From the NCBI GenBank assembly GCA_020081605.1, contig JAHREC010000062.1, positions 1,736,001 to 1,800,000 on the forward strand: DNA of 64,000 nt, given 5' to 3'. This DNA is from Albifimbria verrucaria. Lineage: Eukaryota; Ascomycota; Sordariomycetes; Hypocreales; Stachybotryaceae. The notes beneath the pieces were generated by a model, which searched no databases, was not told where the DNA came from, and was given only the letters and a program-made list of their open reading frames with translations. Both the position numbers and the translations under genes were made by a program. Shown piece by piece: positions 31,977 through 43,692 of the stretch (position 1 is its first letter; every line of letters begins with the position of its first letter).

Positions 31977-34682
31977 ATGCCTGGCTTCGCCGACTCTTTC
32001 TGGTCCAGCGACTATGCTGCAGGTGAGCTCCGCCCTTTGGCGCACCCGGTTGAGACCGCGGAATTGACGCGATGCAGGCCTCGGAGTCTTGTTCAAGAAG
32101 CTCCAACAGGGCGTTGTCGAGAACCGTCAAGTCCTTACAATCGCACGCATGCGCGCCGAGGCCGAAGAAACATACAGCCTGCGCCTCGGAGACATAGCAC
32201 CTACCACCGACAAAATCACCAATGGCTTCACTCAAGATGACGGTGCCACCCTGCGCAAGGTAAACCCATACCAAGTTACATACTCATGGACCCGTGACTA
32301 ATCTGGTTCCTCTCGCTTCCCCTCAGGCCTTTGATGGTATGCGTGTCGAGATGCAAGAAGCCGCCCGCAGTCACCACCGTATCGCGCAAGGCATTCGTGA
32401 CTTGGTCGTGAATCCATTCTCCCGCTGGTGCGATGCTCACGAGGCTAGGATACAGGACTCTCAGGATGATCTGCAACTTCGCGTCAAAGCCCACGATCGA
32501 CAAGCCGAGCTTGTCAAGAAGCTGAGATCCGTCTACTTCAACAAGTGCAGGCTTGTGGAAGATCTTGAGGAAGAGAACAAGCTAGGCTTCCAGAGTCCCG
32601 AAATCAGCAGCCCAAAGCCGAAGACAGACATCCCGGAGATCAAGGTGCAGCCTCACAAGGAGGAGCACGCCGCGGAGGACGAGGAAGAGTTCTACGAGAT
32701 TGGCGACGAAGTTTACCGACCTGAACAACTGAAGAAGATTCTTTCCAGCTTGCTTTCCGTCATTAAAATGGGAGAGACCAAGGTCCCAATTCTGGGTACC
32801 TACACGAATACTACGGCCGGATCCGACATTGTTGAGTACCTCCAGCGAAACATGAACATCTCCAGTGTCAGCTACGCGGAAAGAATTGGACAAGATCTTA
32901 TCACGAACGGTTTCCTACGTCTCATTGGCAATGTCGGCAATACTTTCGCCAATAGCTCTCGAATGTTTTACCAATGGCGCCCCAAAGCTTTCCAGATGGC
33001 CGGAGTTCCTGATAAGAAGCTAACCCTTGCACGTACCTTTTCTATTGCCTCGACTGGCTCTGATTCGGCAGATTCCCTGTTGTCGGCACCGTCAGCGAGT
33101 ATCTCGCCAACTGGAACGTCTTGAGCAACAGCCACCCCAACGAAACCCCTGCTCAGCGACTGCAACGCGAGGCTAAGGAAGCAGATGAGAAATACAAGGC
33201 CGGCGTTCGCAAGCTGGATGAGATCCGTTGCGATCTCGAAGAGGCTATTTACCTGCACCTCAAGTTCCTCGAACGTTGTGAGCTTGATAGGCTCAAGGCA
33301 GTCAAGACTGTTATACTCGACTTCTCCGGTACCATTGGCAATGTGATCCCTAGCCTGCAGTCAACTGTGGACAAGATGATGCTCTTCCAGGAGACTATCC
33401 AACCTCTGGGCGATCTGCGATATCTTCTGGAGAACTACCGCACTGGAAGTTTCATTCCTAAAGTTGTCGTTTATGAGAATTATTACAACAAGGTTGATGA
33501 GCAGACATTTGGTGTTGATCTGGAAGCTCGTGCTCGTGCCGACAAGAAGCGAGTACCAATCTTGGTTACCAGCATCTTGACCTACCTGGACCATCACTAT
33601 CCTGACCTCGAAGGTGATGAGGCCAGGCAGGGCGTCTGGTTGGTAGATGTTCCCCTTACCCAGGTTCATCAGCTGCGCAACAAAATCAATGATGGCAAGC
33701 CCTTCTCTCCCGAAGTGTTCAGCGAGTTCGATATTCCTACGGTTGCCAGCTTGCTCAAGCTCTATCTATTGGAACTACCAGGTCAGTTGTGAAATTCCAG
33801 CTATCTTAGCTATCACTTAGGATGCACTAACATGAGTTGCAGACTCTCTTGTATCGTCTCATGTGTATGAAATCGTTAGGACTATCTACACGTCCACGGC
33901 AGACGGCAATGATGCTTCCCGTGTTGCAGTGTTGCAACAAACTTTGTCACAGCTGAGGCTCACCAATATTGCCACTCTGGATGCTTGCATGAACCATTTC
34001 ACCCGTTTGATCGATCTCACTTCTGCGGATGAGGAGTACGTCTCCGCACTTGCTACGTCGCTCGCCCCTGTATCCTTCGTCCACGAACCGAGACCTCTCT
34101 CACAATGGAGGAGAAGCATGCCTACAAGCTGGTCCGAGACCTGTTTGCTCACAAGGATGCTGTCTTTAATGAGCTCAAGCGCATGTCAAGCGTGAATCAT
34201 TCATCAGCGGCCTCCTCGAACCGTCCCAGAGCGATCAGCACCGATGAAAGCAATAGGAAGGCTCTCATGGAAGAGCGTAACAGGGCGCTGCTCGAGAAAG
34301 CTAACGCCACCCGGGGCCGAGCCACAAGCCCAGCCCCAGCCCTAGGGGTCACCGTCGTGATCGTAGCGCGGCCGGCGCCGAGACTCGTTTCCCAATACAA
34401 ACCAGCCCGACCTCGGCAGCGGACCGACAGCGAAGCAGTTTGGGAGGTGTAAAGCGCTCGAGTCTGGAGGTTCCTGGTAACGACGGTACTGTTTCGGTTG
34501 AAGCCCCCAATGGTGTAGACACCATCAAGACAACCGAAATCGACGCTGTTGCCGATAAACGGGATAGCACCGGCAGCAGGGCCGGAGCCAAATTCGTTGG
34601 CGGACGTCGGGTACCGCAGTCTCCTCCTCGAGAGTCGAACCTGCGTGGCGTGACACTCGAGGACAAGGCCATGGATGACTAG
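31977..34682 (+). CDS. F-BAR / DEP / RhoGAP protein (Rgd2/Rga8-like)
   Basis: Peripheral membrane protein of the cell cortex that binds curved membrane and Rho-type GTPases; the architecture matches yeast Rgd2 and fission yeast Rga8. The F-BAR starts MPGFADSFWSSDYAAGLGVL (intron 32023-32077 in the Gly codon) and runs through RMRAEAEETYSLRLGDIA and FDGMRVEMQEAARSHHRIAQ. The DEP domain lies around 32760-33000 (NTTAGSDIVEYLQRN, QDLITNGFLRLIG). The rest of F-BAR follows (TPAQRLQREAKEADEKYKAG). The RhoGAP region spans about 33500-34110 (KKRVPILVTSILTYLDHHYP, ASLLKLYLLELPDSLVSSHV, interrupted by intron 33782-33842). The tail is Ser/Arg-rich. The GxxR arginine-finger position reads GVWL. Three missing-base indels: C-runs near 33075 and 34066, and one near 34345. 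The stop is 34680-34682. Confidence 0.87.
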
Positions 34683-35282
34683 ACTGTCTCGTTACCTCAG
34701 TAATGGCCATTGTCACACATTCCCAGCACTACCGACACCACCCACTATCATCATCTGTCATGATGTTTACGCGTAATGGAGCATGAGCTAACGGTGTATA
34801 TCTGTATGTTATGCTTTGCCCCGACCGAGGACGGCGGCGACCTGATTCTCGTGCCGGGGAAGGAAATGGAGGGGTGGGTGAACCTGTTTCATTAATCTTG
34901 TCCCTACCGTTGCCACTGTTCTATGAATACCGAATCCTGCACACTTCACCTTTCTGTTCCCGTCTGGCACTCCCTATTTGGGAGAGGCAGCGTTGTGTGC
35001 GGGATATTTGGTGTTCGTAGACTGGTTAGCTCGGCTTGCCACATTCAGTGTATATAGAAAAGAAGCAAGGATTGATGGCATCTACGCGGATGCAAGTTAC
35101 AAGCGATATACGACTTCCATTATGGAGATAGTTTTATTTATTCGAGAGATGACCTTTTGAACATTCTTTTACGCGGATCACCTTTGTTACAACTTATTCA
35201 ATGGCCCAAGAGCTTCGGAATGCGAGATATTAACTGAAGTGGTTATTGTTGTTTTTCTATTTGCTACTCTAGAAGTCCTCGC
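34683..35282. other. Tail-to-tail spacer, no gene
   Basis: Between the convergent ends of the RhoGAP gene and AP-3 delta; should hold both 3' untranslated regions. Right half is A+T-rich. Nothing else seen. Confidence 0.5.
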
Positions 35283-38200
35283 CTAACCTGTGTCCTGGAT
35301 TTCGGCGACCTTCTTCTTCTTCTTCTTTTGGGGACGACAACCTCGGCTGACGATGCCACAGGCGCATCTGCACCTTCAGGCCCCTGAGCAGCCGCCGCAC
35401 TTTCAGCCTTCTTCTTCTTCTTCTTTGGCTTAACCTCGGTGGCGTCGCCTTCTGATTGCTTAGCTACCTTCTTCTTTTTCTTCTTGACGACGATTCCCTC
35501 GGTGTCAACGCCCTGAGCCACCTGGATCCTCTCGTTTGCGCGTTGCATTTCCAGCCGTAGTCTTTCCACCTCTTTCATTGCCTGCTGCATTTCTTGATCT
35601 TCCCGCTGCTGCTGTTCGTAATCGAACTGGTCGGATGGCTCGCCCTCGAGGCTGAAGGATCCGATATGGCTTGAGTCAACCTGTAGCAGTGACTGCTTCA
35701 ACTTTCTAGCCTTCGTTTTGGTGAAACTATCAGAATTGTTCTCGGAGTCGTAATGCTTTACAGATCCACTTTCGCTTCCGGCGAGGGTCTCGTCCGCTGT
35801 AACCACAATCCTTTGCCTCGGTCGCGGCTGTGGTCGTTGTGCCGGTGCTGAGGTGCTACTAACGTTCTCAAGGTCAAGTTGCATAATCGGTATTGAATCG
35901 ATATCGAGATCGGGGCCGTTGCTGTTTTGCAAGATGTTGTGTATCGGCGTCGAGGTCCGTGGGACCTTGTCACTGGGTATATAGAAAGGATCGTCCTTGT
36001 TTCGCTCCAAACGTTCAGCCTTTCGCCTAGCAACAATATCCGCGTCAAGATAGCTGTCTTCTGTGGGTTGCTGATAAGATCCCACAATCTCCTCATCTGG
36101 AGCGGCCAGCCTGGTGATGGCTGGTGCAGAGGATGAAACACTGGTGGCTGGCTGACGCTGGTGGTAGTAAACTTCAAATTCATCAGACTCATCCGGTTCA
36201 AGAGTGATGATATCAGCCTGAGATAACAATCTGTTCAGGTCAGGATGAATTGGTTCGTCGAGATCTAAGCCTTCAGGAATTGGTACGTTGAGCTGCGCAT
36301 TTGGCGCAACAGAGTTGAGTTCCCATCCAGTAAACAACGAGGGTATAGCCTGCGTTAAGAGCAAGGGAGGATCGTTGTGAACATCATCCGTGGATGCAGC
36401 CTGGCCTGAAGCCGCTTCGGCAGTAAGCTTAAGCAACTCCACGAATTCGACTGCCCGCTCTTGGATTTCAAGGTTCGGGTGTAACGCAAGGGGTTCGAAA
36501 ACATGCAAAATGCGAGCCATGAGCAAGGACACCATGGACTTGCGCTCTGAAGTCCAAGGCTGGAGCTCATCTCCGGCAATTGAGGCAAACACTTTGGCAA
36601 TGGCATGCATCGCGGTGGTGGCGACCTCGGGTCTTCCGGTACGGGGTACAAGCTGCAGAAGTCCATTGAGGCTATTGTCTGGAGTCGATAATTGGGCCGG
36701 ATACTCGCCTAGGATCCAAGTCACTGACTTAAGAGCTCCTGATGAAATTTGGTGGCCATTTGGTGTATCGGCGATGAGTTGAGCCAAAATCTCCTCCGCA
36801 GCTCTAACAACAGCGCTTCGCATGGCTTTAACTTTAACAGCAACTGTTCGTAGTTCATCGCCGATTTTCTCTGAGATATCTGCTGCAGATCTTGACATCA
36901 TAGCTGAAGTCGAGTCGGCTTCGAAGCTTCGAGGAATGGGTGTGACTCGAACGAGTTGAATCAGCACATCGATATACCAATCAAAGTCCAGTATGTTGGT
37001 GTAGTTGTCCTTAGAGCACATGTATAGTACTCTACCAATGACATCCACCCGGTAGTCCTCAGGAAGTGGCGGGGGCTGGTTCTTCTTGTTGTTCTGTCCT
37101 GTGATGGCAGTCTGCGCTTCATCATCTGAATCTGTGCTTACGTCCGCGACAGGAGTTCCCGTTTGTGATCGATCCTTAGCAGGTACCGATGATTTGAGCT
37201 GCTTCATGAGCCGACTAACAATTGACACCAAATTGTCGCTAGTTACCATGCCCTGAACAAGATCTAGGGCTTGGATACGAATAGTAATGTCAGGGCTATC
37301 AATGCATTCAAGAATGACATCCTCTTGTTGAGAAACGAGGAAGGGGTGAGTGGCAACAATCTTATTGAATGCCAGCAACGCAACGTATTTTACTGCCGAA
37401 TGTGAGCCAGACTAAACAGAAAGAGTGATTGAATTTAACTCACGGTTGGGATCACCATCGATCATTACCATGCCGCGTAGCTTGTTGACACATAACGTTG
37501 CAATTTCTTCGGTGCCGTATGCCTCGTCAGCGTTTCCTAGAATACCGCCTTGAATGATTCCGTTGATACATTCATATAGCAAGGACATCGCCGGAGTTGT
37601 GCGTATAATATTAGTCAAAGGCGGCAGCAGTTTTCGCACTAAACGTGGTTCCAGAGGTGTCAGGGTGGCAAACTACTTTGATTAGCAGAGTTGCCGATAT
37701 AGTGTGGAGTTAGGTTCAGCATACCAACTTGATCAATTTGATGGCCATCCAGTTGTTGCCGCCATCAACCAGCAACTCGAAGAACCGAGGGGCCAACGGC
37801 AGGAAGTCGTGAGGTCTACGCCACCCAAGTTCGCAAACCACGTTGATAATTGCAGCAGTAACACTGGGGTCTTCATTGGGGTCCATCAAGCGCTCCTTGA
37901 TCTTGGGCCAGGCAGCTCGGAGCGCCTCCGGGTAGACGAGGGCCAGCCGGTAAAGAGTGACCAGCGTCTTCTTTCGAATGTTGGCGTGACTATGGCTCAT
38001 TCGGGGTAAGAGATCTGCGAGGGTCGACAGGGCCAGAGACGGCGTGATGACGTGTGGAAGCGTCGCTATGGGAAGGGAAATGACAGTGGGCGTGGTTGAG
38101 GCCAGATCCTAGAGTTAGGTAGTCAGTATATTGCTGCTAAGAGACTTTGGAGGGTCTCACCTTTTTCAACAGGTTGGTTGCCAACATGAGAACTTCGGTA

Positions 38201-38591
38201 TCCGGCCGGAAGCTTTGGACCGCCGCCAGATAGCCCACACGCTTCTGGTGGTATTTGGGCGAGGACATGACCTCGAGGACGTGGAAGGAAGCCCATGACA
38301 TGTCATGGCCAACCATCTCTAGGTACACGAGCTTCAGCAAAGCCGTAGCCTTGAGGTCTAGCAGGCATCGTCAGCATTGATCGTGTGCACTCGCCCTAGT
38401 TGTGGTGCTAACCAACCCATATCCTGACTGCGAATCTCGGCGCGACATTCCTTCAAGCTCTTCTGGATGTACTCCTTCTCGTTTCCCTTGTGGTTTCGAA
38501 GGCCTCGGATGAGGTCGTAAAGCGACTTCTCGAACCTGTCCGCTCGTGGTCAGCGCAAAGGCCTGTTGCCCATTCCACCCTCCACGTACAT
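35283..38591 (-). CDS. APL5: AP-3 adaptor complex delta subunit
   Basis: Large subunit of the AP-3 coat sorting cargo from the Golgi/endosome to the vacuole. Opens FEKSLYDLIRGLRNHKGNEK, SLKECRAEIRSQDM, then the adaptin HEAT repeats (KATALLKLVYLEMVGHDMSW, SPKYHQKRVGYLAAVQSF, MSHSHANIRKKTLVTLYRLA, FDWYIDVLIQLVRV) and an acidic, Lys-rich delta-type hinge and tail with long KKKKKK stretches. At least five short introns; the first (38536-38589, GTACGT donor, GCTGAC branch) falls between AT and G of the likely start codon. The others join QDM-DLKATALL, LLKK-DLASTTP, IKL-FATLTPLEP and DPN-LKYVALLAF in frame. A one-base shift in the final run of Lys codons makes the as-read frame miss the probable stop at 35283-35285 (tail VAEIQDTG) and end at 35264 instead. 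Confidence 0.93.
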
Positions 38592-39245
38592 GATGCCGGG
38601 CGAAGAGCCCCGCGTGGGCTGACGCTGTTACGTCTGCGGCTTCAGAGGGCGCGTGGTTAGGAGTTTGGAGGAGGTGGACGTGAGTGGATCGGTAGGATCA
38701 TGCTGAGGCCTGGGCTATCGAGGTTGTGTTGCCGGCCTCGAGCAGTGACGGAGCCGATGTTGTCGGTGAGGTTGGGTAGCTGGTAATGGATGAGCAAGTA
38801 ATCTACTGTACTAAGGTAAGGTAGGTCAGTAGGCGGATGCGGATTACTTAGGTACTTCCCTCTAGTAGGTACCTAAGTACTCTGCACTGGGTGGTGTGAC
38901 AGCAGGTATCGACCACTAGCTAAAGTGGTGTGTAGGTACTCGACCAAACGCTGCATGTGCAAGGTACCTAACGAATGACGGAATGAAATGCTCGTCGCAA
39001 CAGCCACAGGGGCTAAACGGCCCGAGATGCTCGGTCCATGGCATGGCCCATTCATTGACTTATCTTATCGGCGCATCGCAAAACGACGATGCCATCAACA
39101 TCGTCATTTTGCTGCGCGAACCCAACTGTGCTTGGTCCGCAAACAGAATTCGTGAGGCCAAGCGCAGGGTTATGGCATGAATTTCTGTACATTTGATTCA
39201 ATTCTTTCAACTTCCTAATTCTGTCTCACCTCAAATTCTCCCATA
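38592..39245. promoter_or_regulatory. Bidirectional promoter region AP-3 delta / COQ10
   Basis: 654 bases between divergent starts. 38805-38975 is a dense island of GGTA/TACC motifs (AAGGTAAGGTAGGTC, TTAGGTACTTCC, AGTAGGTACCTAAGTAC, TGTAGGTACTCG, AAGGTACCTAA). Its position is close to the presumed AP-3 delta promoter. The COQ10 leader is pyrimidine-rich. Confidence 0.45.
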
Positions 39246-39870
39246 ATGGCACTCCGCACCTCGCTCCGGCTCCCGCTACGTGCGCATCTTCCTCCGCCCG
39301 TTCGCAAGCCCTTCGCAAACCGGTCCTTCATTTCCTTCCCTACCAGCTCCGTTCAGAATCTCAACGCGACCCGAGTTTTACCTTACGCATGCGAACCGCT
39401 GTACGAGCTCATCGCCGACGTCGACTCGTACTCGCAGTTCGTCCCCTACTGCGCCATCTCGCGTGTCACACAGTGGTCGGAGCCGGATGCTCGAGGTCGG
39501 CGGTGGCCCACGCTCGCCGATCTGCACGTTGGGTGGGGTGGCTTCAATGAGACCTTTACGAGTCGTTTGCATTGCGAGCCCGGCGTCTTTGTCGAAGCAG
39601 TCAGCGGTGATGCTGTGGCAGGGGCCCTCTGGCGCCGCAGCCATATTCAAGAGTCTAGTAACAAGATGGTCTCTGCATCCCGTTGCGCAGCAGCCTTCGA
39701 CATCGACCGAGGTGCGCCTTAGCATCAAGTACGAATTCGTCAATCCTCTCTATGCCGCCGTGAGCGCAGCCGTGTCTGATAAGGTTGCTGGCATGATGGT
39801 GGAGGCATTCGAGAAACGGGCACAAGAGAAGCTGGGTGGTGGGCGACTGTCGCGAAACCGAACTTTGTAA
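39246..39870 (+). CDS. COQ10: Coenzyme Q-binding protein Coq10 (START-like)
   Basis: Mitochondrial inner-membrane lipid-binding protein that chaperones ubiquinone for respiration. The N-terminus (MALRTSLRLPLRAHLPPPVR) is a basic amphipathic targeting peptide. The START/polyketide-cyclase fold is shown by ATRVLPYACEPLYELIADVD, YSQFVPYCAISRV, ADLHVGWGGFNETFTSRL, VEAVSGDA, then LVTRWSLHP and LSIKYEFVNPLYAAVSAAVS with the C-terminal helix MMVEAFEKRAQEKLG. No intron. The frame changes once in the GGGG run near 39620. Single-exon; convergent with the ubiquitin-like-domain gene. Confidence 0.92.
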
Positions 39871-40478
39871 ACCCATTTCCTTTCTTACGATTTTGCATGT
39901 CAAGACGGCGTAAGGGATTCATCAAGCATAGCACACATGAGCATCGTATTATAGAATTCTTTTTTTTAGGCTAACTGACAAAATCATTCTATAGCACATT
40001 GCTCATCCACGGCATCATATGAGGCAGCCGCATCGTACGCCAATTTGCCAGCGAGTTATCCAAGGAGCCGTATATACGCCCAAGCCCCGTTCGCTCGAGC
40101 TCCTCCATTCCCAAATATACCCCAGCGTGGATCAACTTATAAGAAGCCACTTCTCCCGTTGACCAATGCCACGATACTCCAATAATCAGATGAATGCTAT
40201 AACAACGTAGTATAAACGCAATGTAAATGAAAATGATGAACAAAATGAGCTAGCATAGGAACTGAAGGGCTGAGATGTGTTTTGTTTGCGAAACAGTTTG
40301 AGCAATTCGCCAAGCTTGCCCAGGTATCAATCGAGAATCTTCGTGACAAGGGTATAGATTCGTTACATAAAAACATCCGAAATGTGAAAGCGAAATCACT
40401 TCCTGCTTGACCTAACAAAACCAGTCAGTATGGACACAAAGCGGGGTCGAAGAAGCCTCCGAAGCGCTATGGAGCAAC
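39871..40478. other. Tail-to-tail spacer, no gene
   Basis: Holds the 3' regions of COQ10 and the ULD-domain gene; includes a T8 run near 39960. No other feature recognised. Confidence 0.5.
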
Positions 40479-42575
40479 TTACTTCTTCTTGACCGGCTTG
40501 CCAGTGAGGAAGGTCAACACAGCTGAGTTTGAATTTTTCTTGCTGCTCTTGCTGCTGGGCTTAGGACCAACATTGATCACATTGGCCGCCGCCGGTGGCC
40601 TGTTCCATTCTGGAGGCGGCGGTATGCCAGCCCCATGGGCATGCCGCTAGGAGGACGACCTCCAAAGCGGGAGCCCATGGGAGGTACAGGAATGTTGTGA
40701 CCGCGACCGGGGGCATGGCTGTGACGGCCACCGGGGGCGGTGGTCGAGGCCCGACAGGAGGAGCCTTGTCCATCGGCCACATGGTCATTGTGATTTGCCA
40801 GTCGGGCTCGACGACCTTCTCCCAGACGGAAGGGAGAATGATCTCACCATTCGGCCCAGTGAGATCGTAGTGACCCTCTTGCACGTGCGGGCCAAGGACG
40901 TCGACCTGGAGAAACGCTTGCTTGATAAGCTCTTCCATGCCCTGTCATTGTGGTTAGCCACTCAACATCACCAACAGCATCATCCTAGATAGAGTTCCGG
41001 CTATGACATACCTGCCACGTGGCGCACAAGTGGTATGGAAAGCTAAACTTCCGACCAACAGCATCCTTAAACTTGATGGGCGGTTTCTCAGCTTTCTTCT
41101 TGGCTTCCTCGTACTTCTCTCGTGCCTCATCTTCGATCTTCTTCTTGAGCTCCTCGGCCTCTGCCTTGGCCTTGGCCTCTGCTTCAGCCGCCTCCTTCGC
41201 CTTCTGTTTATCTGCTTCAACCTTCGCCAAGGCTTCCGCTTCGGCTTTGCGCTTGGCGTCTTCTTCGATCTGCTTGAGCCGCTCGGCCTCCTCCGCTATC
41301 TTCTTCTCGGCTGCGGCCTTTGCTTCTGCCTCCTTACGTAGGGCTTGCTCGAGGCGAATGCGTGCTGCTTCCTCAGCTCGGGCACGCGCTTCCTCTTCTC
41401 GCTGCCTGCGTTCCTCGGCCTCTTTCAACTCAGCCTCAAACCTCATCCTTGCCTTCTCCTCAGCTCGCTGCATGGCCTCCGCGTGCTGTCTGGCCCGCTC
41501 TTCTTCCGCCTTGCGTTCGGCTTCTATCCTTTCTCGAGCAGCACGCTCAGCCTCGACTTTGGCTCTTTCGATCTCCTTCTTGGCTTCTTCCTGGGCTCGC
41601 CTCATATCTTCCATCCTCCTCTGGAATGCCTCCTCGGCGTCTTTCCTAATCTGGGCTTCGATCTCCTTCTGTTTCTCGGCCTGCTTGGCCTCTTCCTGTC
41701 TGGCCTTGAAAGCAGCGAGCTCGGCTTCCAGTCGCAGCTTCTCTGGATCAGGTGGGGGTTCCTTGGGAGCAGGGGTTGCTGGCTTCGCAGGAGGCTCCGT
41801 GGGAGGTGGTGGCGGAGGGGTGATGCCGTAGCGCTGCAGATGGGTTGGAAGTTGATAAGGCCCCGGAGCGCCTCCATAATAGCCTTGCTGGTACGGCATC
41901 ATGTCGTACATACCGCGGCCCTCACCACCGAAGTAGCTGTTGCCGTTGGAGCCATTGCTCATGGGGCTGAAGGGATTGGCGCCATATCCACCATAGGGGA
42001 CCATCTGATTGCTTCCTGGGTACCCGCCCATGTACGGATTGCCATGGTTCTGGGGGTAGCCGGGGCGTGTCCCCGCCCTTGATAATAACCCGCATGCGTG
42101 CCAGCCGGCGTGGGATAGCCGCGGCCATAATGGCCGTAATCCTCAACGTGCTCCACGTTGGAAGGTGGTATCGGTGCGTGATTCTGCACCGATTGAAAAT
42201 GGGGCGGTTGTCGTGGTAGCTGTTGCCGTGGCGGTTGTTGGCGCGGCGGCTGATGAAAGCGTGCGTTGGCGTGCGGGATAGCGTGGGTGGTCCGTACGGC
42301 AGGCCTCTCGTGGATTGCGGATGCCGAATCTGAGGGGTCGACGTCGTCGTCGTCCTCGTCGTCGTCGAGTTGATCGTAGTCGTCGTCGTCGGTATAGCTG
42401 TCAAGTTGAGAAGATTCCTCCTCGCTCTGATATGATGTAGTTTGTGAGGATGCTTCTCCGTGCTGGATGATAATTTGTTGGGCTGGTCGTTGTCTGATGT
42501 TGAGTCTGCGTGGGCGGTGAGTCAATCTGCGGGCATAGGGGCCTCGAGCATGGAAAGCGCAGCGACTTACGGCAT
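40479..42575 (-). CDS. Ubiquitin-like (ULD_2-type) domain protein with long charged coiled coil
   Basis: Fungal protein of unknown function. The ATG (42573-42575) is followed after two codons by an intron (42506-42570). The N-terminal third is disordered: an acidic Ser/Asp stretch (SYTDDDDYDQLDDDEDDDD), PPRQQ repeats, and a Gly/Tyr/Asn/Met-rich segment (GGYGANPFSPMSNGSNGNSY). A Pro block (GITPPPPPPTEPPAKP) leads into about 210 residues of unbroken E/K/A/R heptads (41000-41750), a long single helix or coiled coil. It ends in the ubiquitin-like domain: PPIKFKDAVGRKFSFPYHLC, ATWQ, intron, GMEELIKQAFLQVDVLGPHV, YDLTGPNGEIILPSVWEKVV and ITMTMWPMDKAPP. The tail ends with a basic stretch KPVKKK at the stop 40479-40481. 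Indels near 42065 and in the Pro/Gly-rich tail near 40735 and 40620. The UBL lacks a diGly end, so it is a domain, not a conjugatable modifier. Confidence 0.75.
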
Positions 42576-43503
42576 AGCAGAAGGTTGAAGAGGGCAGTCC
42601 TTTACTCACGACGATCTGCAAAAGAAGGCCGGAGCAAAGGGTTATCGGAGGATTGGGGGCGGGCGGAATGCGAAAGGGAAGGGTTCGGGGTGGAAAGCGG
42701 AGGTGTTGACTACTCGAGCAGGTATGTCCGGTGATCACGAGCGCTTTCGAAATGCGACGGGCTAGTAGGGGGTTGTTGCTTCGACAGGGTTTGCTTGGCT
42801 GACTGTTTACGCAATAGAAGCGATGCGATGCGACGACCGTGCTACGACGGGTTAGAGAGGAGTAGATGCGCCAGGTCGTCGGAATGCGGTCGGGGTGGGA
42901 TTGTTGGCAAACCGCATGACAGGAGGAAAGGAATGAGATGAATGAAGGGAGAGAGTGTGGGAGGAAGGAAGGGAGGGAGAGGGAAGAAGGCGAGAAGCAA
43001 GGGACAAGAAATGATGTCGCATGCAAGTCGCACTCTGAGGATTCGCAGCCGCAGCAGGGCTGAGGGGTTCACCGGGGACTCTTACCTGGGTTATAAGAAT
43101 TTGGAGCGAAGCAATGCTGGGACTGCAGTATCGGAGGGCGACAGCGGGGCAAGTGAATGAGCCTCTCTGGGAGTTGGGTGCGTGGGTGGGCGGCGGGCGA
43201 ATGCGGATAGGCGAGAGAGGTGACAGGTGAGAGAGAGGAGAGGTAGGGCGAGCGACTTGAGTGGGAGAGCAGAGGAGCAGGCAGGGAAGATGCGGCGACG
43301 ACGCTTGATCGGCGGTGAAGAGTGGCCAATCTGGACCCGCGTCCTGAGTTGGAAAAGTCCCGTTTCGGGGGTGTTTGCTTTGCTAGGCAGGGACAGAACG
43401 ACCTGGAGAGAGTCGAAGAGGAAGAGGCACGCAGGGATGGATGGGTGTGCGTGCGGGTGAGCGGGTGAGCGCGGACTGAGAGTGCGTCTGTTTGTCGGTT
43501 GGT

Positions 43504-43519
43504 TGTGTGGTGTGTGCGT

Positions 43520-43550
<31 letters not shown>
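43504..43550. repeat. GT microsatellite
   Basis: Mostly perfect GT dinucleotides, interrupted by GC and GA steps. Located in the upstream region of the ULD gene. Confidence 0.85.
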
Positions 43551-43672
43551 TTTGTGTCTTGTGTTTGGAGGAGGGAGGGGGCCGAGAAGGGAAGAGGGGG
43601 TTCCTTGTCGATTGTCGACCTGAAAGATAATCGATGACTAGGATCGGACACGGAGGGACCTAAGCAGTCGGT

Positions 43673-43692
43673 GCGTTGCGTTGCGTTGCGTT
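43673..43692. repeat. TTGCG pentanucleotide array
   Basis: Four tandem GCGTT/TTGCG units. Another example of the 5-base period seen through the window. Confidence 0.85.

Noticed and set aside
41000..41840. Long open frames on the + strand opposite the ULD gene
   Set aside because: They are antisense shadows of the E/K/A/R-rich helix and read as Ser/Ala/Leu repeats without any domain.
43504..43692. Telomere or centromere-type repeat
   Set aside because: The GT and TTGCG arrays are short simple repeats, not TTAGGG units, and lie between ordinary genes.
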